NCBI RefSeq assembly: GCF_000260795.1
Contig: NZ_AJGU01000002.1
Span: forward strand, 62,001-126,000
From: Treponema sp. JC4
GTDB lineage: Bacteria > Spirochaetota > Spirochaetia > Treponematales > Treponemataceae
Length of the DNA stretch: 64,000 bases
Reading direction: 5' to 3'
The notes under the pieces are model-generated. The model was given only the letters and a program-made list of their open reading frames with translations. It did not search any database and had not been told where the DNA came from. Positions 29,701 through 36,369 of the stretch are shown here, in pieces; within the stretch, counting starts at the first letter, position 1; each line of letters starts with the position of its first letter. The position numbers and the translations under genes were made by a program.

Positions 29701-30990
29701 GATAAGTGGAATGTAGCATGGGGAAGCGGTACATCAGCAGGCCAAGCCGTTCTTGCAGCCAGCGGCGGAAATATCACAATCGAACCGATTTATGAAGATA
29801 TTACAATCAGCGCGGATAAGACAAAATTTGCAAAAGATACAGCCTCTAAAGTTATTACCTTTACCGCAAAAGGTGTAAATTCAGAAGGCCAGCAGGTAAC
29901 CCTCCCAATCGGAACTGGCGAAGGCAAAGTTTCTCTTACATATTCAGTATCTTACCACGGCGACCCGGTTCCGGAAGAATCTGGAAGCACAAGCTATTAT
30001 ACGACCGATACAAATACTCTCACTCTGGGTGATGCCCTGCCTCTTGGAGCATATACAGTAAGCCTGACAGCCATTTATAACGGCAAAACTTACAGTGCAG
30101 GTTTTGAGGTAAAGATTGTAGAAATGATTTCTTACACTACTTCAGAAGCTATAACTCTAATTGCAGGTATGAGCGGGGAAAATACAATAAAAATTGTAGA
30201 CTCAAATATTGATGGTTTGGTAAACGCAATCAAAACTAGATATTCCAAAGACAACACATTCAAAGTGAATCTTGATTTATCAGACCTTTCTGTAACAAGT
30301 GTATCACTGGCCACAAGACATGGAATTAAATCAATTATTCTTCCTACTTCTCTTACAAGTTTTTCCCGGGAAGATGTTGCTCATGATGCAGGAGAGGATA
30401 TTGAAGCATTCATTATAAGCGAAGAAAACAGTAAATACCGTACGGTTGATGGTGTTATTTATACCAAAGATATGACTCAACTTATTCTTTATCCAAAAAA
30501 CAAACCGGATGATGAATTTACTATACCGGACTCCGTAACTTCATTAGGAAGCAATGCATTTAATATGGCTAATTTCTCCAAATTAAATGGGCTTTCTCAT
30601 ATACAACATGTTTCATCTCAGCCGTTTTATAATGCAAAAAATCTTAAAGAGGCTGACTTCTCAGGTCTTCAAGATACAACATTTCCATCTTATTGCTTCG
30701 AATATGTCAAAACTCTGGAAAAAGTAATACTTTCAGATAAGATTACAAAAATTGGCATTAATAGCTTCAGCACATGTGACAATCTTAAAGAAGTGCATTT
30801 TTTAAGTGTAGAACCACCTGTGCTTAGTAGAGGAAATAATATAGCAGAATTTGCTGGTTGTAGCAGTAAACTCAAATTCTATGTTCCTGCTGGCAGTAAA
30901 TCAAATTATACAAGTTCTTCAAACTTTACAAACTCGCAATATAATAGATTTGCCGGCAGTGGGCTTGCAGACAGAATTATTGAAGAATAA
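26719..30990 (+). CDS. Giant beta-helix surface lipoprotein with BspA-like leucine-rich C-terminus
   Basis: 1423 residues. Lipoprotein leader with lipobox LLSC. Ig-like domains (about 40-260) precede two right-handed beta-helix regions (about 290-690 and 760-970) built from GGGI/GGGL-type rungs, for example NRAEVSGGGIYVDAG and NASGHGGGVY, reminiscent of Chlamydia Pmp and pectate-lyase-fold repeats. A further Ig-like module is followed by a BspA/LRR_5-type tail (FTIPDSVTSLGSNAF, LKEADFSGL, LEKVILSDKITKIGINSF) and a terminal YVPAGSKSNY. Likely an adhesin or polysaccharide-interacting surface protein. A TGGAG ribosome site precedes the ATG. It is paralogous to the gene at 32058. Confidence 0.82.
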   Translation: MTKKDFTIRKRLNRGKLIAGMTACFFALTSLLSCANGIDDTGSDASYSGSETVLLTGNLDIYGAVPEAFTKTDSKEITGRSALPSNMEGTEYCIKAVYTNQEGISEEIKGSVDQTEKTYTIGLTINRTYTVTASLKKTLTDGQQITVMEDIWEDVKPARANPALTHDFILKPVKEGKGSIKLDMTLPSGTSLVLGGDEISPAPEVSVTGTSATITGSDIPAGTYNITINFYKTSGTNKFLLYSIPQIINVFAGMETNTWQDDGSSNSPISGGKFVLTDEIIKNYQRTIFYVSEKDFTGKDIPAGQTRTGSPYAPFASLSDALNTITNNNKAEDYRIFIGGSVKGCTTISSSTKAKSITIEGFTGNSEDILDGNGEGRVLQVSTEVPLTIKNLKITGGKAEGSGEPGKGGGIFVAYKANVILDSGALVGDETETLASSESYGNRAEVSGGGIYVDAGTLILKKGSKVCRNYAGSNDSDTDSGGGGIASMYGKITIEEGAYVSYNKTCGRGGGIWLIGGNSASILTMNGGEISHNETEYWGGGLLVGSVAGYQGESCPVKFYFKGGEICNNKSTSEDYNWGVGGGGVTVDHSYMEMSGSAKIHDNESKNAGGGLRIGSNSVFLMSGGEIYDNTCSREKDSDGITPISGGGLDIEPNSKVVISGSAKIPYGFKGDKGYRKNDIWLRYADDGATPSYSYITVGGALSSTFEMGIGVKGKHGLLLAQADGTNVTDLTPYKDYFNLIKDDWLLNLSDNKKKLVLDAPIYVAGNNHQVCTADGSADGTGEKSAPFDTIEHACSVMNDSTVMYTILVDGELSGEQIIPAGVNAAYITLKGASGNTSDIINANAEDHLASALTIALSSTQAADIQNLTIKGGYAENGGGINIGQNAVVFLGDDLKVTGNTASGHGGGVYAPNGVNVSGNVEITGNTDSANKDSNLYLPHEKKVNITGALTNGSKKAQIGISTADEPSLTSTVAFTLDYEKYNSGVAPGTYFTGDKWNVAWGSGTSAGQAVLAASGGNITIEPIYEDITISADKTKFAKDTASKVITFTAKGVNSEGQQVTLPIGTGEGKVSLTYSVSYHGDPVPEESGSTSYYTTDTNTLTLGDALPLGAYTVSLTAIYNGKTYSAGFEVKIVEMISYTTSEAITLIAGMSGENTIKIVDSNIDGLVNAIKTRYSKDNTFKVNLDLSDLSVTSVSLATRHGIKSIILPTSLTSFSREDVAHDAGEDIEAFIISEENSKYRTVDGVIYTKDMTQLILYPKNKPDDEFTIPDSVTSLGSNAFNMANFSKLNGLSHIQHVSSQPFYNAKNLKEADFSGLQDTTFPSYCFEYVKTLEKVILSDKITKIGINSFSTCDNLKEVHFLSVEPPVLSRGNNIAEFAGCSSKLKFYVPAGSKSNYTSSSNFTNSQYNRFAGSGLADRIIEE

Positions 30991-31017
30991 AAATCTTATT
31001 GCATTAGACGAAAAAAT

Positions 31018-31044
31018 ACCCGACCACAATCAGTGGCCGGGTTT
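31018..31044. terminator. Bidirectional terminator
   Basis: Arms ACCCGACCAC (31018-31027) and GTGGCCGGGT (31033-31042) around a 5-base loop, flanked by A-run and TTT. It separates the convergent giant lipoprotein and Rpn-like genes. Confidence 0.85.
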
Positions 31045-31051
31045 GCCATGT

Positions 31052-31870
31052 TTATTCAACCATAATCTGCTTTTGAAGTTCCAGAACTTTTTCAAGAGGA
31101 AGTCCTTCTGCCTGTGCAATTTGTTCTGCTGAAAGAACTTTCAATTTTATCAGGTTTGTTGCAGCTTCAATAGCTTTCTTTTCTTCGCCTTGCTGTATTC
31201 CCTGCTTCAATGCCTCAGCAGCACGGATATCGCCATATTCTTCTACTATTTTACTTGCCATTTGTACTCCCTGTTCATCCTGCTTATGAAACTTTACTTT
31301 AGAAGCAAGTTCATCAAAATACATTTCATCGGCGTTAGGTGTTGAAAAATCGTGCATTAGTTTGCCAAGAGAATTATCACCCCGGTAATCGCCGTTGATG
31401 TACATTATATTACAGCCGTCATCAAATGGCAAATTGTTGCCTTCTTCATCTTTGATATCAAGAGTTTTGTTTACATGATAAACGGCCTGGCCTGTTTCAA
31501 ACATATCATGCTCCAGAATGAATATGATATAAAGATTCGGTAAATCTTTGAATTTCTGGTTACTTTTGAGCGTATGACTGTCTAGCATTGCCTGATGATA
31601 ACGTATTCTTCGAGGATCGGCACCTTCATCTGCCCTCTGAATTTCAATGTTATATTCCGTTTTAAAGATATCCTCTGCTACAACATCCAGCTTTACCGAG
31701 CGACCAAACAGATTATGTTTTTCAACCTGTGTCATTGATTTTGTAACCGTAAGGTCATTTCGATTAAGCAAAATCCGAATGAGTAATTCCGTTGCCTTTT
31801 TATCTCCGCTGAAAACCACTGTCATAAGTTCATCATCGATAAGTCGTAAATTCCTAACCCGTTCCAGCAC
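31052..31870 (-). CDS. Rpn/YhgA-like PD-(D/E)XK nuclease family protein (5' frame break)
   Basis: 272 residues from a GTG at 31870. It matches the Rpn-type 'PD-(D/E)XK nuclease transposase' family common in Treponema: RLIDDELMTVVF near the start, Asp62 (SVKLDV) and Glu76-Ile-Gln78 (YNIEIQRAD) as the catalytic core. An alpha-helical, Gln/Glu-rich C-terminus ends in a helix with LSAEQIAQAEGLPLEKVLEL. The frame stays open upstream of the GTG with family-like ARDSFDNINPA. The only ATG with a good GGAGG (31913-31917, 7 bases before the ATG at 31905) is in another frame, 35 bases away. One missing base would restore an ordinary start. Confidence 0.85.
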   Translation of the reverse strand: MLERVRNLRLIDDELMTVVFSGDKKATELLIRILLNRNDLTVTKSMTQVEKHNLFGRSVKLDVVAEDIFKTEYNIEIQRADEGADPRRIRYHQAMLDSHTLKSNQKFKDLPNLYIIFILEHDMFETGQAVYHVNKTLDIKDEEGNNLPFDDGCNIMYINGDYRGDNSLGKLMHDFSTPNADEMYFDELASKVKFHKQDEQGVQMASKIVEEYGDIRAAEALKQGIQQGEEKKAIEAATNLIKLKVLSAEQIAQAEGLPLEKVLELQKQIMVE

Positions 31871-31997
31871 CGCCGGGTTGATATTATCAAAACTGTCTCT
31901 TGCATTTTTCTGCCTCCACTATAATATAGTCGCAGACTTTCAAAATTCGGAAATAGATTTGAAAAAAAAGTTGATTTTTTTTGATTATTTTCATCCG

Positions 31998-32026
31998 ATG
32001 ACAATATTCCGCGCATTATGTATAAT
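31998..32026 (+). promoter_or_regulatory. Promoter of the second giant lipoprotein
   Basis: ATGACA (31998-32003, 5/6 to the -35 consensus), a 17-base spacer and a perfect TATAAT (32021-32026). The predicted leader is about 25 bases and contains a GATAGGAAT ribosome site before the ATG at 32058. Confidence 0.7.
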
Positions 32027-32057
32027 TACTTATTATTTTATAAGATAGGAATAAAGA

Positions 32058-35000
32058 ATGTCTGAAAAACGTATTATCACAAAATCATTTTTATCTGTTC
32101 TTACTTTTATTTTCCTGATTTTTTCTTCCTGCAATAATCTTTTTGATAACGACAACAATTCCAGCTCAGAAGTCCGCTATGTGACTGTTTCCGGTGCAAT
32201 AAACCCGGGTACCGCCCTTCCAACTGAATATGCCAGCCTGCTTACTTCTGCACAGGCAGAAATAGAAAATACCGGCAGCAAAAGAACTGCATGGCCTTCA
32301 ATTCCTGGCGGACTTACCTATAAAATAACCGCTAAAAATACCGCTCAGGGCAGTACAGAAACTATAGACGGAACTCATTCCACAGATTATTCTTCCTACA
32401 CAATTAAAATCCCGCTTACAGAAACAGAAAAAAATTACAAAATATATGTAAGCGTAATTTATAACGAAATAGAAATATTTTCCGGCGAAAGTAAAGAGTT
32501 TTCTATAAGCACTGCAAATCAGGTTGTAAGTGAAGATATTACACTTTCTGTAAATCAGACATCAACAGCACCCGGTTCTATCTCACTCGAAATTGATGTA
32601 AGCGAAACTGATATTCAAAAATGTATTATGGCATTTTCGACCGGACAAACTTTTTCTTTAGAAGCTGCAGATAATAAAATTATTACAAGAACTGAAGGAA
32701 ATCCCATAGAAAAAGAAAAAGGGACATACAATGTAAGTTTTAATTTCTACGATAACTCAGATAAACTTCTCTATTCCTTTACCGAAATAATTAATGTTTT
32801 ATCAGATTTTGTTACAAATACCTGGGTTCAGAATGGCGATGAACCATATTTTGTAACGACAGGTACAGGTTCTGCAAAAACAACCACCTGCAAAATTACC
32901 CCTGCAATGGTAGACGGCTTTGCCCTTACTGAATTTTACATTTCTGCAGATGGTGATTCTGCTAACAGCGGAACCTTTCTTAAACCTTTGAAAACCATTG
33001 ACGATGCCGTTAAACTGATGCATAACAAAAATAAGGATTACACCATCTTCATTAACGGAAAAGTAGAAGGCGCACAGTCAATTTCTGATACTCTTTCAAA
33101 AACGGAAGCCAGCGGTACTTACCATGCCAAAACTCTTACAATCCGCGGTGCAAGCGGATCCGATTCAGATAGTCTGCATCTTACATCCGCAGGTACTGTT
33201 CTTAGCATAAGTACAGATGTTCCTGTAACAATTAAAGACCTGAAAATTCAAGGTTCAGACAGCTCAAGCGCTGCTACAACCGGACTTTCACTTGAAAGCG
33301 GTATATCCACAGATGTTACCATTTCTAGTGGCGTTGTGATTACGAATAATTATAATTCAGGCGTAATTATTGGCGACTCAGGAAAACTAACCATGACCGG
33401 CGGTCAAATTACCAAAAACCAGGCAAAAAAAGGTGCCGGTGTAATGAATAATGGAACCTTCATAATGAGCGGTGGTAGAATCGAAAGGAATACAACAACC
33501 GTTGAGGATAGCACTGACGGTGACGGCGGAGGTGTTTACTCAACAAATAAAATGATTATGACAGACGGTTATATCTGGGACAACACAGCGGGAAGAGGAA
33601 CACAAGGAGATGGAGGCGGTGTATTATTCAGCGGAACTTTTGACTTCCAGGGCGGTAGTATTTATGGAAATCTTGCCTATAATCGTGGTGGCGGTATTTT
33701 CATAAATGGCGGTACATTGTTTATGAGCGGTTCTGCCGTCATTGGAAACATAACTTCAGATAAGTTTCCAACATACGATACAAGTACAAACAGAGCTTTC
33801 AAAAATGGCGGCGGTATTTATAGCGCAGGGGCAGCAAATCTTTACATCGGTTACACAAATGTAAGTTCTGATGATCCTAATTTCTCTGGCGGTATTGGTT
33901 TCAACTATGCAGCAGAAGAAGGTGGTGGTATTTTCGCAACAAGTGCTATTGAAGTATTCAAAATTGCTGGTGGAATCGTAAAAAACAATACTGCAGAAAA
34001 AAATGGCGGTGCAATATATGCAGGTGGTGATTTTACGCTGTTGAAAAAAGCATATATTCCTGCTGGAACAGATAATAAAAATGATGTTTATCTTGTAGAA
34101 AACAGATACATCTTTGTTACAGAAGGTCTTACAGGCACTGCACCTATCGCTACTATTACCCCACCAACATACAGTGCATCAAAACAAGTGCTTAATGGTA
34201 CCGAATCACTCATCGCTGCATCGTGTGCAAAATTTGCATTATCAGATAATGACTGGATTATTGGTAAAGATGGAAAATGTTATTCAACTATAATAACAAC
34301 AATAGGTTATACTTTGCCTGATATATTTAAGCAAATTTCTTCTGACAGTACTAAACCTATTAAAATTCGACTTGAATCAGATATTGCTGTTCCTTTACCT
34401 AATTATTTTGAAGTTACATATCCTCTTGTCGTAGAAGGAAACCATAAAATTTCAGGTAACTATGATAAAGCATTATTTACAATAAAAGAAGGCGGAAAAC
34501 TTACTATAAAAGAAGGTGTAGAAGTCGAATATACAGGAAGCGATAAAGCTGCAATCAGCATAGAAAACGGTGAAGTAAATATAGAAGGAACAGAAAGCTC
34601 TCCTGTAAAAATATCAGCATCTGCATATAATCCATCTGGAATTCTAATAAACGATGGTATTTTAAAAGCCAAAAACCTTACAATTTCAGCTACTAACAAA
34701 TCTTCTCTAACCATAGCAGGAGGTAGTGTTTCAATTGAAAATATGACCGCCAATAATACTACAAAATCTACAAATGGTGGAGGCATATACATAAGCGGTG
34801 GAACAAGTACATTAACAAACTGTGAGATTTCAGGAAACAAACTTTCAGCGTCAGGCGGCAGTAACTATATGGGCGGAGGTATTTTTATGGCTTCCGGCAC
34901 TTTAACATTAAATAAATGTACTATCCAAAATAATATTGCAGCCTATTATGGTGGAGTTGGAAATACTCCGACCCACGGAGGTGGTATTTTTGCTAGAAAT

Positions 35001-35144
35001 GGAAGCCGTATTACTATAAGCGATACAACCATTTCAGGCAATGGAGTATCAGAAGGCGGCGTAATTGAAGGTAAACAATATTATTTTGAAAGCGGTGTAA
35101 TTTATAACGGAACAACCCTAAGCGAACCTCTATCAAACGATTAA
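32058..35144 (+). CDS. Giant beta-helix surface lipoprotein
   Basis: 1028 residues. Lipoprotein leader MSEKRIITKSFLSVLTFIFL with lipobox FSSC. Two Ig-like domains similar in order and motif to those of the 26719 protein (LLYSFTEIINVLSDFVTNTW against LLYSIPQIINVFAGMETNTW) lead into a long right-handed beta-helix. Its rungs carry GGG(V/I) turns (GDGGGVYSTNK, NRGGGIFINGGTLFMSG, EEGGGIFATS), and a second helix block lies near 770-1010. It has no BspA-like tail. The first 36 codons after the stop are open in another frame (35137-35247), so the C-terminus may be frameshifted. Confidence 0.82.
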   Translation: MSEKRIITKSFLSVLTFIFLIFSSCNNLFDNDNNSSSEVRYVTVSGAINPGTALPTEYASLLTSAQAEIENTGSKRTAWPSIPGGLTYKITAKNTAQGSTETIDGTHSTDYSSYTIKIPLTETEKNYKIYVSVIYNEIEIFSGESKEFSISTANQVVSEDITLSVNQTSTAPGSISLEIDVSETDIQKCIMAFSTGQTFSLEAADNKIITRTEGNPIEKEKGTYNVSFNFYDNSDKLLYSFTEIINVLSDFVTNTWVQNGDEPYFVTTGTGSAKTTTCKITPAMVDGFALTEFYISADGDSANSGTFLKPLKTIDDAVKLMHNKNKDYTIFINGKVEGAQSISDTLSKTEASGTYHAKTLTIRGASGSDSDSLHLTSAGTVLSISTDVPVTIKDLKIQGSDSSSAATTGLSLESGISTDVTISSGVVITNNYNSGVIIGDSGKLTMTGGQITKNQAKKGAGVMNNGTFIMSGGRIERNTTTVEDSTDGDGGGVYSTNKMIMTDGYIWDNTAGRGTQGDGGGVLFSGTFDFQGGSIYGNLAYNRGGGIFINGGTLFMSGSAVIGNITSDKFPTYDTSTNRAFKNGGGIYSAGAANLYIGYTNVSSDDPNFSGGIGFNYAAEEGGGIFATSAIEVFKIAGGIVKNNTAEKNGGAIYAGGDFTLLKKAYIPAGTDNKNDVYLVENRYIFVTEGLTGTAPIATITPPTYSASKQVLNGTESLIAASCAKFALSDNDWIIGKDGKCYSTIITTIGYTLPDIFKQISSDSTKPIKIRLESDIAVPLPNYFEVTYPLVVEGNHKISGNYDKALFTIKEGGKLTIKEGVEVEYTGSDKAAISIENGEVNIEGTESSPVKISASAYNPSGILINDGILKAKNLTISATNKSSLTIAGGSVSIENMTANNTTKSTNGGGIYISGGTSTLTNCEISGNKLSASGGSNYMGGGIFMASGTLTLNKCTIQNNIAAYYGGVGNTPTHGGGIFARNGSRITISDTTISGNGVSEGGVIEGKQYYFESGVIYNGTTLSEPLSND

Positions 35145-35247
35145 ATGTTTCATAGTTGTTGAAAAACAAGGTACAAGTTCTTCAGATGCAATGTTAAAAT
35201 ATAGTATGAATAGAGTTCGTGCAGTTCATAGGTTTTCTCCAAATTAA
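35137..35247 (+). pseudogene. Out-of-frame 3' continuation after the giant lipoprotein
   Basis: A frame shifted by one base runs from 35137 to a stop at 35247 and reads TIKCFIVVEKQGTSSSDAM and then RVRAVHRFSPN. It begins with the same TIKC residues that end the Ig-like domain of the lipoprotein ending at 26317. This suggests an original C-terminal segment cut off by a small indel. Confidence 0.4.
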
Positions 35248-35280
35248 ATAAAATCTGGTGAGGGGCATAATGCCTCTTGC

Positions 35281-35308
35281 TTGACTTTTTGCGGGAATGT
35301 GATATATT
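35281..35308 (+). promoter_or_regulatory. Promoter of the small antisense-side RNA
   Basis: TTGACT (35281-35286), 16-base spacer, TATATT (35303-35308); predicted start near 35315. It faces the toxin promoter at 35588-35616, and no long gene lies between the two. Confidence 0.7.
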
Positions 35309-35318
35309 AAATAAAGGA

Positions 35319-35346
35319 GCACCACAGTAATGTGGCTGAATCTCCG
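35319..35346. repeat. Left arm of a ~28-bp inverted repeat around the toxin locus
   Basis: Its sequence is repeated in inverted orientation at 35552-35581 with a few mismatches. Because the promoters face each other, both RNAs begin with almost the same sequence. Each copy can fold into a small hairpin. Confidence 0.8.
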
Positions 35347-35360
35347 TATGCTTTTATGAA

Positions 35361-35402
35361 AAAGCCTACATGGTGTGGAAACTAGTGTAGGCTTTCTTTT
35401 TT
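35361..35402. terminator. Shared bidirectional terminator of the toxin-antitoxin locus
   Basis: Perfect 10-bp arms AAAGCCTACA and TGTAGGCTTT around a 15-base loop, with T-runs on both sides when read in either direction. It would end both convergent transcripts. Confidence 0.85.
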
Positions 35403-35404
35403 AT

Positions 35405-35524
35405 CTAATCGCTTTCTGAATCTTTTTTAGCGAGAGCCTTGCATATTGCTAAGACAAACGATGCAACTGTAACAATTGCTGTTACAACTGCACAAAGAAG
35501 CATTACGCTTTCGTATCCTGTCAT
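35405..35524 (-). CDS. Holin-like type I toxin peptide
   Basis: 39 residues beginning MTGYESVMLL, followed by one hydrophobic helix (about residues 7-29, AVVTAIVTVASFVLAI) and a charged tail KKDSESD. The M-T-x-Y-E-x-x-M-L start and single helix match the Firmicute 'putative holin-like toxin' peptides (TxpA/YonT/BsrG class). An ideal AGGAGG (35533-35538) lies 8 bases before the ATG. The gene has its own promoter (TTGATT-N17-TATACT), a structured leader with a three-codon frame, and a facing small-RNA promoter. This is the expected design of a type I toxin. Toxicity itself is inferred. Confidence 0.75.
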   Translation of the reverse strand: MTGYESVMLLCAVVTAIVTVASFVLAICKALAKKDSESD

Positions 35525-35551
35525 ACTGCAGGCCTCCTATTCATGTGAATT

Positions 35552-35581
35552 CGGAGGTTCAGCCTACCATCACTGTGGTGC
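35552..35581. repeat. Right arm of the inverted repeat around the toxin locus
   Basis: It starts exactly at the predicted transcription start of the toxin mRNA and covers most of its leader, ending 14 bases before the AGGAGG. It could hold regulatory structure for toxin translation. Confidence 0.8.
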
Positions 35582-35587
35582 AAATTA

Positions 35588-35616
35588 AGTATAACACAAG
35601 AATATATACCAATCAA
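35588..35616 (-). promoter_or_regulatory. Toxin mRNA promoter
   Basis: On the minus strand TTGATT (35611-35616), exactly 17 bases, TATACT (35588-35593). The predicted start is near 35581. Confidence 0.75.
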
Positions 35617-35667
35617 GCGTAAAGTCTTTTCTATTTTTACATCGTAGTAAAACTTTATATTTTATAC

Positions 35668-35853
35668 GATATAGCTATATCTGATTATTGCGCTTTGGAA
35701 TTTTTGCACTTCCAATTAAAAACAGCAGCAGGCGTGAGCGTTGAACCGCGCCGAAGGCGGCCACTGGACTGAGTGAGCCTGCCGAACGAAGGAAGCGGCT
35801 GGAGCACTAGCGGAACGGTGAAAGGCGAATGGGTGTTGGCACTCGCCTGTTTT
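35668..35853. repeat. AT palindrome and GC-rich island B
   Basis: A perfect 14-bp palindrome GATATAGCTATATC (35668-35681) and a TTGGAA...TTCCAA hairpin precede a GC-rich island (about 35725-35853). The island ends with AGGCGA...TCGCCT arms around a GGTGTTGG core followed by TTTTT. The ending matches element A near 490-510. No gene is seen. Confidence 0.5.
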
Positions 35854-35856
35854 TCT

Positions 35857-36369
35857 TTACCTAATCACAATCTCTCTTATCGACACATCTTTCTGCAGGC
35901 CTTTTTCTCCGAAGTCAAAAACGAGGTTGTGGACTTTTTTCCAGCTGAAAAGGCCTTCGCCGTTGTACCACTTCTGCTGGGCATTGCTGTAGGCGCCGCT
36001 TTCATAAAAATCTTTGAGAGGAATACTCACTTTATGCCATTTTCCGTCAGCAGGAACGGAATTTTTCTTTAATGAGGTCTGAGCACGCCATGGGAGTCCG
36101 GCCTTCCCTGCTCCGTTTACTTCCTGCTGCATAAAATACAGATCCATTGCAAGATCTTTTTGATTTGACCGGATTTCAAACTCAAGAGACTTTCCGCTTC
36201 CAAAAAGGGCTGTAAAATCGCAGTCGCCGCAAAAATCAATATCCAGATGATTATAGGGTTTTGCCTTTTTCAAGTAGATATAATACGGTTCGTCTGCAAA
36301 ATCTCTTTTATAAATCATGCTTTTCAGTTCTGAATCACTGTCATCTTCCAGCCAGCTGTTATCGCACAA
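35857..36369 (-). CDS. Carbohydrate-binding-like C-terminal domain of the GH5 protein (out of frame)
   Basis: 170 residues from a TTG, with the frame open another 15 codons upstream into the GH5 gene. The sequence (CDFTALFGSGKSLEFEIRSN, DGKWHKVSIPLKDF, VHNLVFDFGE, SIREIVIR) looks like a beta-sandwich carbohydrate-binding module (CBM11/CIA30-like pattern). It lacks its own start and signal peptide. Adding one base at the A6 tract (36415-36420) fuses it to the catalytic domain in one protein of about 589 residues. The specific CBM family is uncertain. Confidence 0.7.
   Translation of the reverse strand: MCDNSWLEDDSDSELKSMIYKRDFADEPYYIYLKKAKPYNHLDIDFCGDCDFTALFGSGKSLEFEIRSNQKDLAMDLYFMQQEVNGAGKAGLPWRAQTSLKKNSVPADGKWHKVSIPLKDFYESGAYSNAQQKWYNGEGLFSWKKVHNLVFDFGEKGLQKDVSIREIVIR

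Larger units (their letters stand above)
35315..35402 (+). ncRNA. Candidate antitoxin RNA (~90 nt)
   Basis: Bounded by a strong promoter (35281-35308) and a Rho-independent terminator (35361-35402: arms AAAGCCTACA and TGTAGGCTTT, then TTTT). Its 5' 28 bases (35319-35346) are nearly identical to the 5' leader of the facing toxin mRNA and form a CCACA-GTAA-TGTGG hairpin. It overlaps the 3' end of the toxin mRNA through the shared terminator. The arrangement recalls RNA II of the Fst/par locus of plasmid pAD1. It also holds a nine-codon reading frame (ATGTGGCTGAAT...), so a tiny peptide cannot be excluded. Confidence 0.6.

Noticed and set aside
35319-35581. Toxin-locus inverted repeats as ends of a mobile element (MITE)
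   Set aside because: No target-site duplication is visible outside the arms, and the arms begin at the predicted transcription starts, which fits RNA function better.
35773-36072. 99-codon plus-strand frame across the GC island and GH5 tail
   Set aside because: Half is repeat DNA and half is the complement of a clear binding domain.
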